Below, one piece after another: positions 34,701-47,474 of a stretch of DNA of 64,000 nucleotides. Location: NCBI GenBank assembly GCA_034770075.1, contig JAVJAP010000118.1, forward strand, positions 885,001 to 949,000, read 5' to 3'. This DNA is from Aralia elata (lineage: Eukaryota > Streptophyta > Magnoliopsida > Apiales > Araliaceae). How positions within the stretch are numbered: position 1 is the stretch's first letter; each line of letters opens with the position of its first letter. Position numbers and translations under genes: made by a program. The notes under the pieces are model-generated. The model was not told the DNA's origin. It made no database searches and saw only the letters and a list, made by a program, of their open reading frames with translations.

Positions 34701-36276
34701 AGATGCCTTGAGTAGGAAAGGTAGAGAGAGATTGATGAGGCTTACAACTCAGGAAGAGCTGATAAAGGACTTTGGACGCCTGGAACTGGAGGTTAAGTAT
34801 CCAATGGAGACGGGCAAAAAATTGTTCACCGTGACAGTGGGTCCGACTCTACTGGATAAGATAAAGGAGGCTCAAGAATTTGATGAAAAATGCATTGGCA
34901 TTAAGAAGCAACTATCGGAAGGAAAGACGTTGAAGTTCAAGGTTGATAGCACAGGTCTGCTGAGGTTCGAGGGAAGGATCTGGATACCCTATGTACCAGA
35001 CTTAAGGGAAGAAATATTGCAAGAGGCCCATAATACGAGATTTTCGGTACATCCGGGTAACACCAAGATGTATCAAGATCTTCGTCAACATTATTGGTGG
35101 CCACATTTGAAAGGGGAAGTTGCAGAATTCGTCAGTCGGTGTTTAACTTGTCAAAGGGTTAAGGCAGAGCACCAACGGCCGAGCGGATTGTTGCAACCCT
35201 TAGAAATTCCCGAGTGGAAGTGGGAGCACATTACTATGGATTTTGTGGTAGGACTCCCGACAACACAAAAGGGTTTGGACGTCATCTGGGTGATCGTAGA
35301 TCGTTTGACCAAGTCTGCCCACTTTCTACCAATCAAGATCAGGTACAAATTGGAACAGTTGGCGAAACTTTATGTGAAGGAGATAGTATCACGACATGGA
35401 GTGCCAGTATCTATTGTGTCTGACAGAGATCCGCGCTTCACGTCAAATTTTTGGAGAAGTCTGCAGGAAAGAATGGGAACACAATTGAGAATGAGTACGG
35501 CGTATCATCCTCAGACTGATGGTTAGAGTGAGCGAACAATTCAAACCTTAGAGGATATGCTCCGAGCAGTTGTGATGGACTTAGGTGGCAGCTGGGACGA
35601 TCACTTGCCCTTGGTAGAGTTCGCTTACAACAATAGTTATCACGCTAACATTGGTGTGCCACCGTACGAAGCGCTATATGGGAGAAAGTGTCGAACGTCG
35701 TTGTGTTGGGATGAAGTTGGTGAACGGAGATTGTTGGGACCAGAATTGGTACAACAAACCGTGGAAATCATTAAAGTAATAAGACAGCGGTTAGTAGCAG
35801 CCCAGGATCGTCAGAAGAAATATGCAGACTTGCATCGTCAGAAACGAGACCTTGAAGTTGGCAGCTATGTATTTTTGAAGGTATCTCCCTGGAAAGGGAA
35901 GATCCGTTTTGGGAAGAAGGGCAAGCTGAGCCCTAGGTTCATAGGACCTTTTGAAATATTAAGGAGAATAGGCGAAGTGGCGTACGAGGTAGCATTACCT
36001 CCTGAACTTGAGCACATTCACAACGTGTTCCATGTATCAGTGTTGCGTCCGTATAAGCCAGATTACAAGCATGTCATTTCCTATGAGCCAATTCAAGTCG
36101 AGAAGGACTTATCGTACGAGGAGATTCCTGTCCAAATACTTGATAGGAAGGAGCAAACGCTGAGGAATAAGGTTATTCATTCTGTTAAAGTACTTTGGAG
36201 GAATCACGCGGTGGAAGAAGCTACGTGGGAGCTCGAGGAGAAGATGAGAGCAAATTACCCCCAGTTATTTGAGTAA
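31756..36276 (+). pseudogene. gag-pol: Gypsy-4 gag-pol, single frame with three stops
   Basis: ATG at 31756 (MPPRRILRNQGIEES). In order: capsid (ANFWWEANQN near 32090); three zinc knuckles (CGNCGKGHSGEC, CYTCGQEGHISPNC, CFNCGEIGHRSKEC; 32590-32750); protease LFDSGASCSFV near 32935; RT with RLCIDYRELNK and, after a TAG at 33913-33915, FVVVFIDDILVYS; a TAG at 34045-34047; RNase H VYSDASHKGLGC near 34375; integrase with intact CLTC pair near 35145, SDRDPRFTSNF near 35425, and a TAG at 35524-35526 where Gln is usual; a C-terminal chromodomain-like tail (NHAVEEATWELEE). About 1507 codons. Gag and protease form one undamaged stretch. It is the best preserved coding region of the window, yet inactive as read. 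Confidence 0.94.
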
Positions 36277-36310
36277 CCTTAGGTTGAAATTCCGAGGACG
36301 GAATTTTTAT

Positions 36311-36323
36311 AAGGGGGAGAGGA
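36311..36323 (+). other. Gypsy-4 polypurine tract
   Basis: aagggggagagga directly before the 3' LTR start tgtaatgtcc. Confidence 0.85.
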
Positions 36324-39300
36324 TGTAATGTCCAGGAATTCCAAACATTATATCAAATTTATTTTGATAAATAAAATTCATTTTATATAATTTTATGAAT
36401 TTAATTTGGATCCATATAAGAATTAGTATTTAATTAAATAATTATATGGTCCAATAATTTTCTTGCATTAGAAAGGGCTCATTAATAGATTGATTTAAAT
36501 TAGTGGGCTAACCCTAAGAATTTAATTGCAAGAAAATTGGGAAGAAATTTATAAATAAATAATTTTACCATTGTCGAATTTAAAAATTCGAATGGGGAAT
36601 TATTGGTAAAACAAATATTTAATTAATTGAATTTGTTATTTAATTTATATGATAGGGTCATAATGCTAGTAAATTCATTTGGGCCATCTCTTTTATTTTT
36701 ATTAGCTGACCCAAACTTCAATAGGGCAGAGCCTAATTCTTTTTTTTATTTCCTTTTGGGCCGTTTTTTTTTGTTTTTTCAACCGGCCCAACCCTATTGG
36801 GTTGAGCCCAATCCCCTTCCAGCCAAATTAAACCCGCTCCATTTCTCTTGTTAACCGGCAAGTCAATTAGGAGGGGCTTCAAAACCAGCGGATATCGAAT
36901 TGGGGGAGATCAATCAGCAAAAGGAGAACCCTAGGCCCCTCAATCAATCAAAGCGACCGAGCGAGAGACGGGAGGAAGAAAAGGGTCTGTCAATCGCCGA
37001 CGACAGCTTGCGTCGACCGGTTGGATTGAAGAGGAAGGTCGTCGACCGGCGGGTAATGAAGGCGACCAAGCGAGCGGACCAAGGGTCCAAGGCAGGCGAC
37101 GACGTGACCGGTGAGGGCACACGACTCAAAGGCCGGCCGGCGATTCACAGTGGGCATGATGGGACGGTCGAACGCCTACCCTCCTCCTACCGATGGTCTC
37201 TGAGCTGTCGATTAAGGTAATAACCAGTCTAATTGGGTAAACAAACCCCTATAAATTGGGCACCCAAAACCCTAGTTTGAGCTGCTAGAATTTTATTTCA
37301 AATTAGAGGGAAATCGTCACTGAGAGAAGAGAGAGCGGGGAAATTAATCAGTGAATGATCCGGCTGGGTTTTGTATTGTGGTAAAAGGAGAAAAATTTCA
37401 ACGCGGATCGAACCCAAGGTATATCAAGCTGCCGATTTTTCTTGTGGGTTTAGCTTTTTGGAATTTTTTTTATATTTGTATTGTGTTGTTGCGAATACTG
37501 TGATAGTTTTCTACTTGGGTTTGTATAAGTTTTCTTCCTCCTGTAATTGAATTTGGGTTGCCGATTGTGTTGGTATTGGATTTAAATTTTGGAATTTGCT
37601 TGTGTTCCTTTTGTTCTTTCTTTCGAATTTGTTTTATTTGTGGCTGGGATATATTGCAGTATAATTTTCCTTTGTTGTTGATGTCGAAGTTCTGCTGTGA
37701 TTTGGGAATTCTGTGTATGGGTGCCATGAATGGCCAGAAGATATAAGGATGGGTTTTGGTTGCGATATAACATGTAATCACTGTGCCTTTTGAGGACTGT
37801 TTTGATGCACATAATCTGTTTGTGATAATGTCTATGAGGGTCCGTTTGTGAGCTGCCTATCTTGTGAATCCAGTAAGCTAACAAGGTTCATAAATTTCAA
37901 GTATGATCCAAATGGATTGAATAATAAAACTGTCTACTATTTTAACTATGAATAATAACCATTTAACTATATATTAATGGTAATTAGATATAATGCTAAC
38001 CGAATGATTTATAGTTATTTTATTTTGAAATAACAATGCACAAATAAAATAGTTAGTTGTTGTTACATAATAAATAAAGGAAATAGATATTTGGTTAATA
38101 AAGTGATTTTTATCATATAATCAATAATAAATTAATTACTTGATAATAAATAAATATTTAATTATTATTAATACTTAATAATAATTAAATATGGATAAGG
38201 GTAAATAAAGATAATAAATATTTAATTAATAATAATTAAGTATGAATAAATTAATAAAATAATTATTTATTATTGAGTAATAAATAAAGATATTAAATAT
38301 TTGATTATTATTATTAACTAATAACTAAGTATGAATAAAAGCAATAAAATAGCCTTACAAAATTTCATTCTGGGATATGCTCTTATATTTACCATATATA
38401 CTAAATTAATTATTGTTATTTATTTTTCTCAACGATTAAGGATAATTAATAATTGTGAATTAATTATTTATTATCCGATTAAGTAATAAATAAACCTAAT
38501 TAGTTATTATTTATTATTAAATAATAACTAAAGATAATTCATTAATAATTATTTGATTTACTAATAAATAATCCTAATTAGTTATTATTAAATAATAACT
38601 AAAGATAATTCTTACCCACTAATCAATTAATTATTATTCGAATTACTTTAAATAATAAATAAACCTAATTAATTATTATTTAATCATAAATAATAATTAA
38701 AGACGATTAAAATTAATAATTGATTATCATTTAATTAATAATTAAATAATAAGTAAATATAATTAGTTATTAACTAAAGATAATTAATTAATTACCGTTT
38801 AACAAATATTAAATAGTAATTAAATAAAGATAAAGTTAATAAGTAAGGAGATTTTAAATAGCACCTTAACTGAACGATTTTGATAAATTGTCTAAGGGTT
38901 AATAAATGAATATTACTTAAGAAGAGTAGTGTTAATTAATTAAACAATTATAATTAATTGTTTAAAGGTTCAATCAGTGTTTATTACTTAAGGGATTCAT
39001 GGTTGATTTATTTAAACCATCAACCTAAAAGTCAATTAAGTGTCTTATAGGATTTATTATAGTTTATTTACTGTATGTTATGTGAACTGCTTAATTATTA
39101 AATAAATAGCATAAGTAAGCGTATCGACGTACCACTACGCATTACTAATTGATAGACCGACATTATCTATGTTAGGTTATTCAAGGCCAAATAGTTAAAG
39201 CTAGAATTTATTTGTAGCTGAGCAAACAGACAAGTTTCCCTAACTCAATCTCGAGTTATTATTTTCGAAGCATGTTAGTTGAATAATTATTGTCGATTAT

Positions 39301-40177
39301 TCACATCTATACTGATTATTGAGATTCGCACATTGTGCAATTGAATTCCTATCCTATTATGATTGAACTGTAAATTTAATTAAAGTTCTTTCAAGTATGA
39401 ATTGTTTATGAGATCGATCTATGCTATTTGTATCAGCTAGATCCAGCATGTCTAAATTGGTTAAGACAATGGTATTTTAAAAGATGTTCTTATTAAATTG
39501 TTGTGGTAAGAACTCTTGGCTGAGAAAAGGATAAACTTGTTTAAGGCATGATATCAATGCTGGTTCTTAAGTGTTTATGCATAAATCACGGGGTATGAGA
39601 GGCTGATCCCCTCGATTACCAAAACTTTTTAAGAGGTCCAGCTTACATGTTGAGAACCTTGGTAAACGTCCTTGGTTATTTCAAACCACTCAGTAATTGA
39701 CATTCAATTATTCGAATATTCAACTGTTGACTGATAATTCATAATTCTTCACAATGCTATACTGTTGTTGAACATTTAAAAGCGAAATTAATCCTTCTAT
39801 CATGATATATCTCTTTGTGTATATACTTGCTAAGCAAATTAGTTGCTTACCCTTGCTATATCATGATCTTTATTTCAGCTAAGGCAGAAACGTCTAGAGG
39901 AGACAAAGGAAAAGGGAAGGTGCAAGAATAGACGCCCGATAGTGCCTATGTACTAGTTATTCTTGAATGTTGTTTGATTAAGTGAACCTTTTATTGTATT
40001 AAGGGTACGTTTTATGTTAAGGTTAAAGAACCTTGGGACTAAGATTGCAAGACCATATTATTATTTCAATAAACAATGTATGTTTATTATTCCGCATTTA
40101 GTTAGAAAGTATGTTTGTCGTTGAGTATCATGAGCACCGAATTCAAGGTTAGGAAACCCGGATTTGGGGGCGTCACA
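36324..40177 (+). repeat. Gypsy-4 3' LTR
   Basis: 3854 bp, same ends as the 5' LTR and very similar throughout. It keeps the ~50-bp segment missing from the 5' LTR. AT-rich block at about 37920-39110; TATA box near 37249. Confidence 0.93.
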
Positions 40178-40182
40178 TCCAC
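40178..40182. repeat. Target site duplication tccac (right)
   Basis: Exact repeat of 26871-26875. Confidence 0.92.
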
Positions 40183-40249
40183 GTTTATAACTTGCTGGAA
40201 ACGATCAGGGCGACGACCACCTCACGCAAGCGTGCCGTGGAGTCTATCA
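40183..40249 (+). repeat. Solo LTR of Gypsy-2 family, right part
   Basis: Last 67 bp of the LTR begun at 25812, ending gccgtggagtctatca as in the other family members (reverse complement of 23203-23270). Confidence 0.88.
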
Positions 40250-41227
40250 TAATAAAACAAAAGGAAAGTCTTCCCGATCATTACTTGTGTGAGATGTACA
40301 TATCGTTTTGAACGCGATAGTGATGGGATTGCTCGTTTTGAGCAAATCAAACTAAAACAAAGTAATAGGACTCCTAATCATCTATTTGTTTGACAATTTA
40401 AAGGAACAAATGAAACAATGGGAAGGTCTCCTTAAATCATTACTTGTGTGAGATGTACACATCATTTTGAACGCGATAGTGCTGAAATTGCTCCTTTTGA
40501 TGCTAATCAAACTAGAACGAAGTAATAAGACTCCTCTACTCACCTCATTCTTTGACAATTTGAAGGAACTAATGAAATAAAAAAAAGGTCTTCCTGAATC
40601 ATGACTTGTTTGAAATGTACACATCATTTTGATGCGATAGTGATGTGATTGCTCCTTTGATGTTAATCAAACTAGAAGAAGTAATATAACTCCTAATCAC
40701 CTCTTTCTTTGACTATTTGAAGGAACTATTGAACAATAAGAAGGTCTCCCCCTAAATCATGACTTGTGTGAGAGGTACACATCGTTTTGAACGCGATAGT
40801 GATGGGATTGCTACTTTTGATGCTAATCAAACAAGAACGAAGTAATAGGACTCCTAATCATCTATTTGTTTGACAATTTGAACGAACGAATTAAACAATA
40901 AGAATGTCTCCCTAAATCATGACTTGTGTGAATTATACACATCATTTTCAACGCGATAGTGATGTGATTGCTCCTTTTGATGCTAATCAAACTAGAAGGA
41001 AGTAATAGGACTCCTAATCACCTCTTTCTTTAACAATTTGAAGAAACTAGTGAAACAATAAGAAGGTCTCCCTAAATCATGACTTATGTGAGATGTACAC
41101 ATCGTTTTGAATGCGATAGTGATGGGATTGCTCCTTTTGATGCTAATCAAACTAGAACGAAGTAATAGGACTCCTCTACTCACCTCATTCTTTGACAATT
41201 TGAAGGAACTAATGAAACAAAAAGAAG
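40250..41227. repeat. 160-bp satellite array, segment 2
   Basis: It opens with the missing tail of the C2 monomer cut at 25811, then A, C1, B, D, B', C2 in order, one complete higher-order unit. The final C2 is cut by Copia at 41228 and finishes at 50482. The B monomer here has several small deletions. Confidence 0.93.
41223..41227. repeat. Target site duplication agaag (left)
   Basis: agaag before the Copia end and again at 50482-50486. The uninterrupted C2 sequence is aaagaaggtcttcccg, which confirms the empty site. Confidence 0.92.
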
Positions 41228-43033
41228 TATTAGGTTTGTATATAGCGTGAACATGCAATCAAATTACATAAATAGTGCGGAAGCGCGATAAAATCGGATT
41301 TTAAAATTTTATACAAACCATCACCAAGATCAATCCTTGTGCTCAATTAACGATATAAATGAAAGATAAAGAGAATAAGAATTATACCCTCGTAGAACAA
41401 AGCTTCCTCGGGTACAAGTTCAACTCCTAGTCCTTCGTGTTCTCCTCGAATGCTACGGTGTGATTCCTTCCTTTGATCAACGTTAGCCACCCAAGTGTTT
41501 GGCCTCTAGAGGTGATCCACCAAGGAAGAACAAGTATTCAAGAAGTTGGGTATTTGGCAAAACCCTAGTTTCTATCTCTATAGAGATTGTAAGTACTCTC
41601 CACAATCTAATGCAAGAGTGTGTAACCCAATCTATGATAAGACTCCTCTTATTTATAGATCTAGGAATAACCCTTTCCTAAACTATTTAGGATTAGGGTT
41701 TGTATTATAATTAAACTCCTTTAATTAATAATGCTCCTAATCCAATTAGGAATTCATGGGAGAGTACTTCTATTAATTAATTCCCAATCCCTATTAGGAA
41801 TTAAATAATAGTAATAGTAATAATAATAATAAGACTCCTCTTATTAATTTATATTTAATATTTCTAAAATATTAAATTATTTAATTTATTCTATCTCTAT
41901 AGACTAAATTAAATACACTTAACTTATTATTACAATTATACCATTTACTTCTTAAATAAATATTTTCCTTTTGCGGTGTGACCCTTTAGGTTCTCCATAT
42001 TAAACCGGTTGTGAATAAATCAATTAGCACAATTCTAATCTTATTTAAATAAATAAATTAAACTATTTAATTCATTTAAATAAATAATATTTATTCTACA
42101 ATAAGGGTAAGCCTCCTTAGCGATCAACGACTTTCCAGATAATATAGATTTCAACATTAATCACAAAAGAACCTTTGAGTAGATAGTTACCGTACAATTC
42201 AATCCTTCTACCATACAATGTCCCAATTAAATATAAGGCATGGATTTACTGTCAAGTCTTATTTTATTTAATTATATGTATTTCGATTCCCAAATGCACA
42301 ACTCTAATTAATGCAAATTAGAAACTCCTTTCTAATTTCATTCTGCCTTGGCCAAGGACTACTGAATTATCATTTATCGAATCACATAGGACATTCACAT
42401 CTTTTACTAGACGAGGTAGATTCTTTGGTGATCATTCACCTATCTCCATGTATAACTAATTATACCCAATCATACCCTTTGATATACCCCAAAGGTCTTA
42501 AGGGACATGTCAAAGTATAACTCATCATACACAAGATACTATGATGATCTCAACTCCAAGGATCACTTGTACAACTATCACTATAGGAATTCCTATTGAC
42601 AGGCGAGTAAAACTCCATTAGGTATTCCTTAGCGAGCCACGTTCAGTGAACTTATTCTCCAATAAGCACCTACATACTTGCTTTAGTGTCTCCACACAAA
42701 TGATTATGAGATCAATCATCCTCTTCCTAAGAGCAAGCAACGTATGTACTAATCTATCCGGATCCACTAATCCCCAATTTAGTAATCCAACGATTAGGAA
42801 CAATTTTAGTTTGTGAGCTATCTAGAATTTAGATCTCATTAGCATGATCACCATCATGATTCTAAAAGCATTGCTCAAAACTATGGGTTTATCACATTTA
42901 ATATAACAACACTATGTAGATAATATAAAATGCCTTTTAAGAAAATCAATTCCTTTATTAATAAATGAATAAGATTACAAAGTATATGCTACATCATATC
43001 AAATATGATTGGCTTGTGTGCATACTACTTTCA
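41228..43033 (-). repeat. Copia-1 3' LTR
   Basis: 1806 bp, matching 48660-50481 and the inverted 55846-57665. Minus-strand TATA box (ctataaataag) at about 41649-41659. The ORFs inside it recur in all LTR copies and have no recognisable product. Confidence 0.92.
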
Positions 43034-43046
43034 ATCTCCCACTTGC
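43034..43046 (-). other. Copia-1 polypurine tract
   Basis: atctcccacttgc on the plus strand, purine-rich on the coding strand, next to the 3' LTR. Typical Copia PPT form agtgggagat. Confidence 0.85.
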
Positions 43047-43047
43047 A

Positions 43048-44514
43048 CTAAAGCCAATCGCCATGGTATCTAATACCCATCTTCTCTAAGTGACGATCAA
43101 ACTGCTTTTGAGTTAAAGCTTTAGTAAATGGATCTGCAATGTTGTCTTGAGAGTCCACACGCTCCAGGGTGACATCTCCTCTTTCAATGATCTCTCTAAT
43201 CAAATGAAACCGCCGCAACACGTGTTTGGATTTCTGATGAGACCTGGGTTCCTTAGCCTGCGCAACAGCTCCGTTGTTGTCACAGAATAAAGGTACTGCT
43301 CCTCTAATGCTAGGAACTACTCCAAGCTCAGTTATGAACTTCTTTATCCAAACAGCTTCCTTTGCAGCTTCACTTGCAGCTATGTACTCTGCCTCTGTCA
43401 CCGAATCAGCAACTGTTTGCTGCTTGGAACTCTTCCAACTCACTGCACCACTGTTTAAGGTAAACACGTACCCTGAAACGGATTTGCTGTCATCTTGGTC
43501 CGTTTGAAAACTTGAGTCTGTATAGCCCTCTAGTTTCAATTCAGACCCACCGTAGACTAGAAATACATCCTTAGTTCTTCTCAAGTACTTTAGGATGTTT
43601 TTCACTGCCTTCCAGTGTTCTTCTCCTGGATTCGACTGATATCTGCTTGTTACACTAAGTGCATGAGCGACATCTGGTCTAGTACATATCATACCGTACA
43701 TGATAGATCCTATTGCGGAAGCATAAGGAATCTTACTCATACGGTCTCTCTCCTCAGGTGTCTTTGGGGTCTGTTTCTTGGAGAGATGTATTCCACGGCT
43801 CATCGGCATGAGACCTCTCTTGGAATCTTCCATGCTAAACTTCTTTAGTATCGAGTCAATGTACTTTCCTTGGTTCAAGCCCAGCATCCTTTTAGATCTA
43901 TCTCTATAGATCTTTATCCCCAAAATATAGGATGCCTCACCCAAGTCCTTCATAGAGAAGTGTTTAGATAACCAAATTTTGATCGACTGTAGCATAGGAA
44001 CATCATTCCCTATCAGTAATATATCATCAACATATAATACAAGGAATGATATAGCGCTCCCACTAACCTTCTTGTACCCACATGGTTCATCCTCGTTCTT
44101 GATAAAATCAAACCTTTTGATTATCTCATCAAAACGGATGTTCCACCTTCAAGAAGCTTGCTTCAATCCATAAATGGATCGTTGTAGCTTACAGACTTGG
44201 TTTGTTCCAACCGTTGAAACAAAACCCTCTGGTTGTATCATATATACATTCTCCTCAAGCTCTCCATTGAGGAAGGCCGTTTTCACGTCTATTTGCCAGA
44301 TCTCGTAGTCATAATAAGCTGCAATCGCAAGCAAAATCCGAATGGACTTGAGCATAGCTACTGGTGAGAAGGTTTCATCATAGTCAACTCCTTGTCTTTG
44401 TTTGAAACCTTTTGCAACCAGTCGGGCCTTATAGGTCTCTACCTTGCCATCTGCCCCAGTCTTTCTCTTAAAGACCCATTTACACCCAATAGGTTTAATG
44501 CCCTCAGGTGGTTA
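43048..44514 (-). pseudogene. pol: Copia-1 reverse transcriptase and RNase H
   Basis: The C-terminal part of the polyprotein. RT shows QIDVKTAFLNGELEE (44290 region), QPEGF, LYVDDILLIGND (near 44020) and SKHFSMKDLGEASYILG. RNase H shows GYTDSSFQTDQDD, the SVTEAEYIAASEA block near 43390, CDNNGAV, and KHVLRRFHLIRE near 43210. A TGA near 44149 sits where Arg is usual before RWNIRFDE, and a TAA near 44512 separates it from integrase. Catalytic YVDD is intact. Clear Tork-type RT; dead because of the stops. Confidence 0.92.
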
Positions 44515-46044
44515 AACCAAAGTCCATACTTGGTTTTCATACATGGAGTCCATCTCGGATTTCATGGCTTTTAGCCATTTCTCTGAGTCTTCACTACTCA
44601 TAGCCTCTTCGTAAGTCAATGGATCATCATCATCTATGATGCGTACCTCATCATCATCCTCTATGATAAATCCATACCTCTCAGGTATCTTCGGTACTCT
44701 TCCAGATTTACGAATAGGTAGTGGTATAGTAGGTTCTTCTACTTGGTCAGGTACCTGACTTTGATCCGTAGTATTTTGTGGTTCTTGAACTTCTTCAAGA
44801 TATATCTTACTCCCACTGACCCCTTCAAGGATAAACTCCTTTTCCAAGAAGGCAGCGTGTTTCGCAACAAACACCTTTTGATCTGTAGGATGATAGAAAT
44901 AATACCCTGATGTTTCTTTAGGGTATCCCACAAATCTACATTTGTCGGATCTAGTCTTCAACTTATCATGCTCAAACCTTTTGACATAAGCTGGACAACC
45001 CCAAGTCTTAACATGCTTAAGATTTGGTTTTCTCCTTGTCCATATCTCATATGGAGTCTTTGGGACGGATTTGGTAGGTACCTTGTTAAGTAGGTATGCA
45101 GCCGATTCTAGGGCATAACCCCAGAAGGATATTGGAAGGTCGGTAAAACTCATCATGGAACGAACCATGTCCAACAATGTTCGATTTCTCCTTTCAGATA
45201 CACCATTCAACTGTGGCATCCCTGGTGGAGTCCATTGTGAGATTATACCATTTTCTTTGAGACAATTGAGAAACTCACTGGTCAAGTATTCTCCTCCTCG
45301 ATCCGATCGAAGAATTTTAATACTTTTACCAGTTTGTTTCTCTACTTCACTTCTGAATTCTTTGAACTTTTCAAATGATTCAGATTTGTATTTCATTAAA
45401 TACACATATCCAAATCTAGAATGATCATCAATGAAAGTAATAAAATAAGAATACCCTCCTCGTGCATTCGTTGTCATAGGTCCACAAACGTCTGTGTGTA
45501 CCAACGCTAACAACTCTGTAACTCTTTCTCCTTTTCCACTAAAAGGAGATTTAGTCATCTTACCCATGAGACAAGATTCACAAGTTGGATATGATTCATA
45601 ATCAGATAGCTCTAAAAGCCCATCCTTATACAACTTGGATAATCTTGTTTCATTGATATGACCAAGTCTACAGTGCCACATAAAGGTATAATTAACATCA
45701 TCTCTTTTTCTTTTCTTAGTTTGTTCAATTTGTAGTATTTCTTCATGCAAGTCAAGTATGTAAAGTCCATTCAGTAAATTGCCAACACTATATAAAACAT
45801 TTTTATTATAAATAGAACAATTGTTGTTCTTTATTATAATATCAAAACCATCCATATCCAATACAGAAATTGAAATAATGTTTCTAATGAGTGTTGGAAC
45901 ATAATAACAGTTATTTAAACTAATGAACTTGCCCGAAGGCAGTGCTAAACAATAAGTCCCTACAGCCAATGCAGCAACTTTTGCTCCATTTCCAACTCGT
46001 AGGACGACTTCATCCTTGTTCAGCTTTCTACTTCTGCTTAGTCC
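44515..46044 (-). pseudogene. pol: Copia-1 protease end and integrase
   Basis: Directly continues gag/protease in frame after a TAG near 46045. Integrase starts with the zinc domain WHCRLGHINETRL, CESCLMGK (about 45690-45560). The core has HTDVCGPM, IDDHSRFGYVY, and RSDRGGEYLTSEF with SERRNRTLLDMVRSMM. The C-terminal part contains GCPAYVKR and GYPKETSGYYFY. The 485-codon frame carries no stop. All three acidic core residues appear present. Intact by itself but flanked by stops. Confidence 0.92.
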
Positions 46045-46980
46045 CTACATATTATTACATATGTGAGAACTACAGCCGGTATCCAATACCCAAGTAGAAT
46101 TTTGACTTTCAGAAAAATTAATTTCAATCATGAACAAACATAGATCAGAAGTCGAAGCTTCTCCAAGCTTCTTTTGGCCCGCAAGATACTCCTTGCAGTT
46201 CCTCTTCCAATGTCCCGGCTTATTGCAATGGTAGCAAATTCCTTTGCTATCTGGATCAGGTTTCTTTTTATCCTTTCCCTTCGCCTTTCCCTTAGCCTTC
46301 TTGTTTTTCTTCTTTTCAGAAGATACCTTGGGCCTCTTCCTTTTCTTGGAAGAATCATCCACTAGTAAGACTTGGTTCTTGTTGGATGAGAAGTGACCTT
46401 CAGCAGTTTTCAGCATGTTAAGTAACTCAGGCAAGCTGACGTCCAACTTATTCATGTGAAAATTCACAACAAATTGTGAGAAGGTGTCCGGGAGTGACTG
46501 CAAGATCAAATCTTGGCTTAACTCCCCATCCATCACGAACCCAAACTGTCCAAGTTATTCAATCAGATTGATCATCTTAAGGACATGAGTCTCAACAGCA
46601 GTGCCCTCAGTCATACGAGATCGGAAGAGCTCCTTAGATATCTGATATCTAGCAGTCCTACTTTGCTCACCATATAACTCTTTGAGGTGCAGCAATATAT
46701 TAGGAGCATCCATAGTTTCATGCTAACGCTGAAGCTCGTTACTCATGGATGCGAGCATGATGCATTGAACCAGGATTGCATCATCTTGCCACTTTCTAAA
46801 AGTAGCAATCTCTTCCTCAGAGGCTGTTTCTGCAACACTTGCAGGGATTGGCAAATTTAGGACATAAGAAATCTTTTCAGCAGTGAGAACAATTCTCAGA
46901 TTCCTTAACCAGTTTGTGTAATTCGGTCCGGTCAATTTGTTAGCATCAAGTATGCTACGTAGTGATAGTGAGTTTGACAT
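46045..46980 (-). pseudogene. gag: Copia-1 gag and protease start
   Basis: The ATG at 46980 begins MSNSLSLRSILDANKL, typical of Tork-like gag. Stops lie near 46723 and 46537. A Lys-rich stretch precedes one zinc knuckle CYHCNKPGHWKRNC near 46240. The protease active site is WVLDTGCSSHICNN near 46085. The earlier ATG at 47019 is in frame but outside the conserved start. Confidence 0.9.
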
Positions 46981-47180
46981 TTTTAAATTCTGCATGTGAA
47001 ATAGACAACATTTTAGCATTCATTCATTTAATTAATTACCAAAATAAATTAGGTCTTCATTTAAATTGGTATCTCCCACTATTTTCATCAAACTATATTA
47101 CCCTCAATATATAGTTCGGCAATTCTAATTAAAGATTTGCTAGTGAGATTAAGGACCCCATTTCAAATGTATATAGCCTT

Positions 47181-47474
47181 ATGGTGACACAACAAACGAT
47201 ATATAAATAAATAGGTAGACAACTATTGTCAATTATATCACTATTTAACTCCTTGTATTTTGCCTCTTAGATTATTTTGATCAAGTGGTGACACATCCGA
47301 ATCAAAATTATCCAAGTTAAGTCCAACCTAGTACTTCCATATATTCGAAAGAAAAAACACTGTCCTTGTGGTGACACAACAAAACAGCATCGTTCAGTCT
47401 ATTTATAATCATCAAATGTGATAAAGCAACATCTTAAATATTTAATACTTGCCTTGTGGTGACACAACAAACTC
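47181..47474 (-). repeat. Four copies of a ttgtggtgacacaa motif
   Basis: Copies near 47181, 47285, 47367 and 47454, spaced 80-105 bp apart; two are nearly identical over 18 bp and the 47285 copy is diverged. ttgtg and cacaa are complementary, so each could form a 5-bp stem with loop gtga. They lie 200-500 nt upstream of gag. Confidence 0.75.

Larger units (their letters stand above)
26876..40177 (+). mobile_element. Gypsy-4: complete Tekay/Del-like chromovirus
   Basis: 13,302 bp, plus strand, TSD tccac. LTRs 26876-30673 and 36324-40177, PBS 30677-30688, leader ORF, one gag-pol frame with three stops, and PPT 36311-36323. Protein order and motifs match Gypsy-3, and the last ~60 bp of the LTR are alike, but most of the LTR differs. 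It lies within a solo Gypsy-2-family LTR, which lies within the satellite, so it is at least the third layer. Confidence 0.94.

Noticed and set aside
37558..37884. ORFs of 62-105 codons shared by 27972-28401 and 37470-37884
   Set aside because: Duplicated only because both are Gypsy-4 LTRs; overlapping on both strands, without known motifs.
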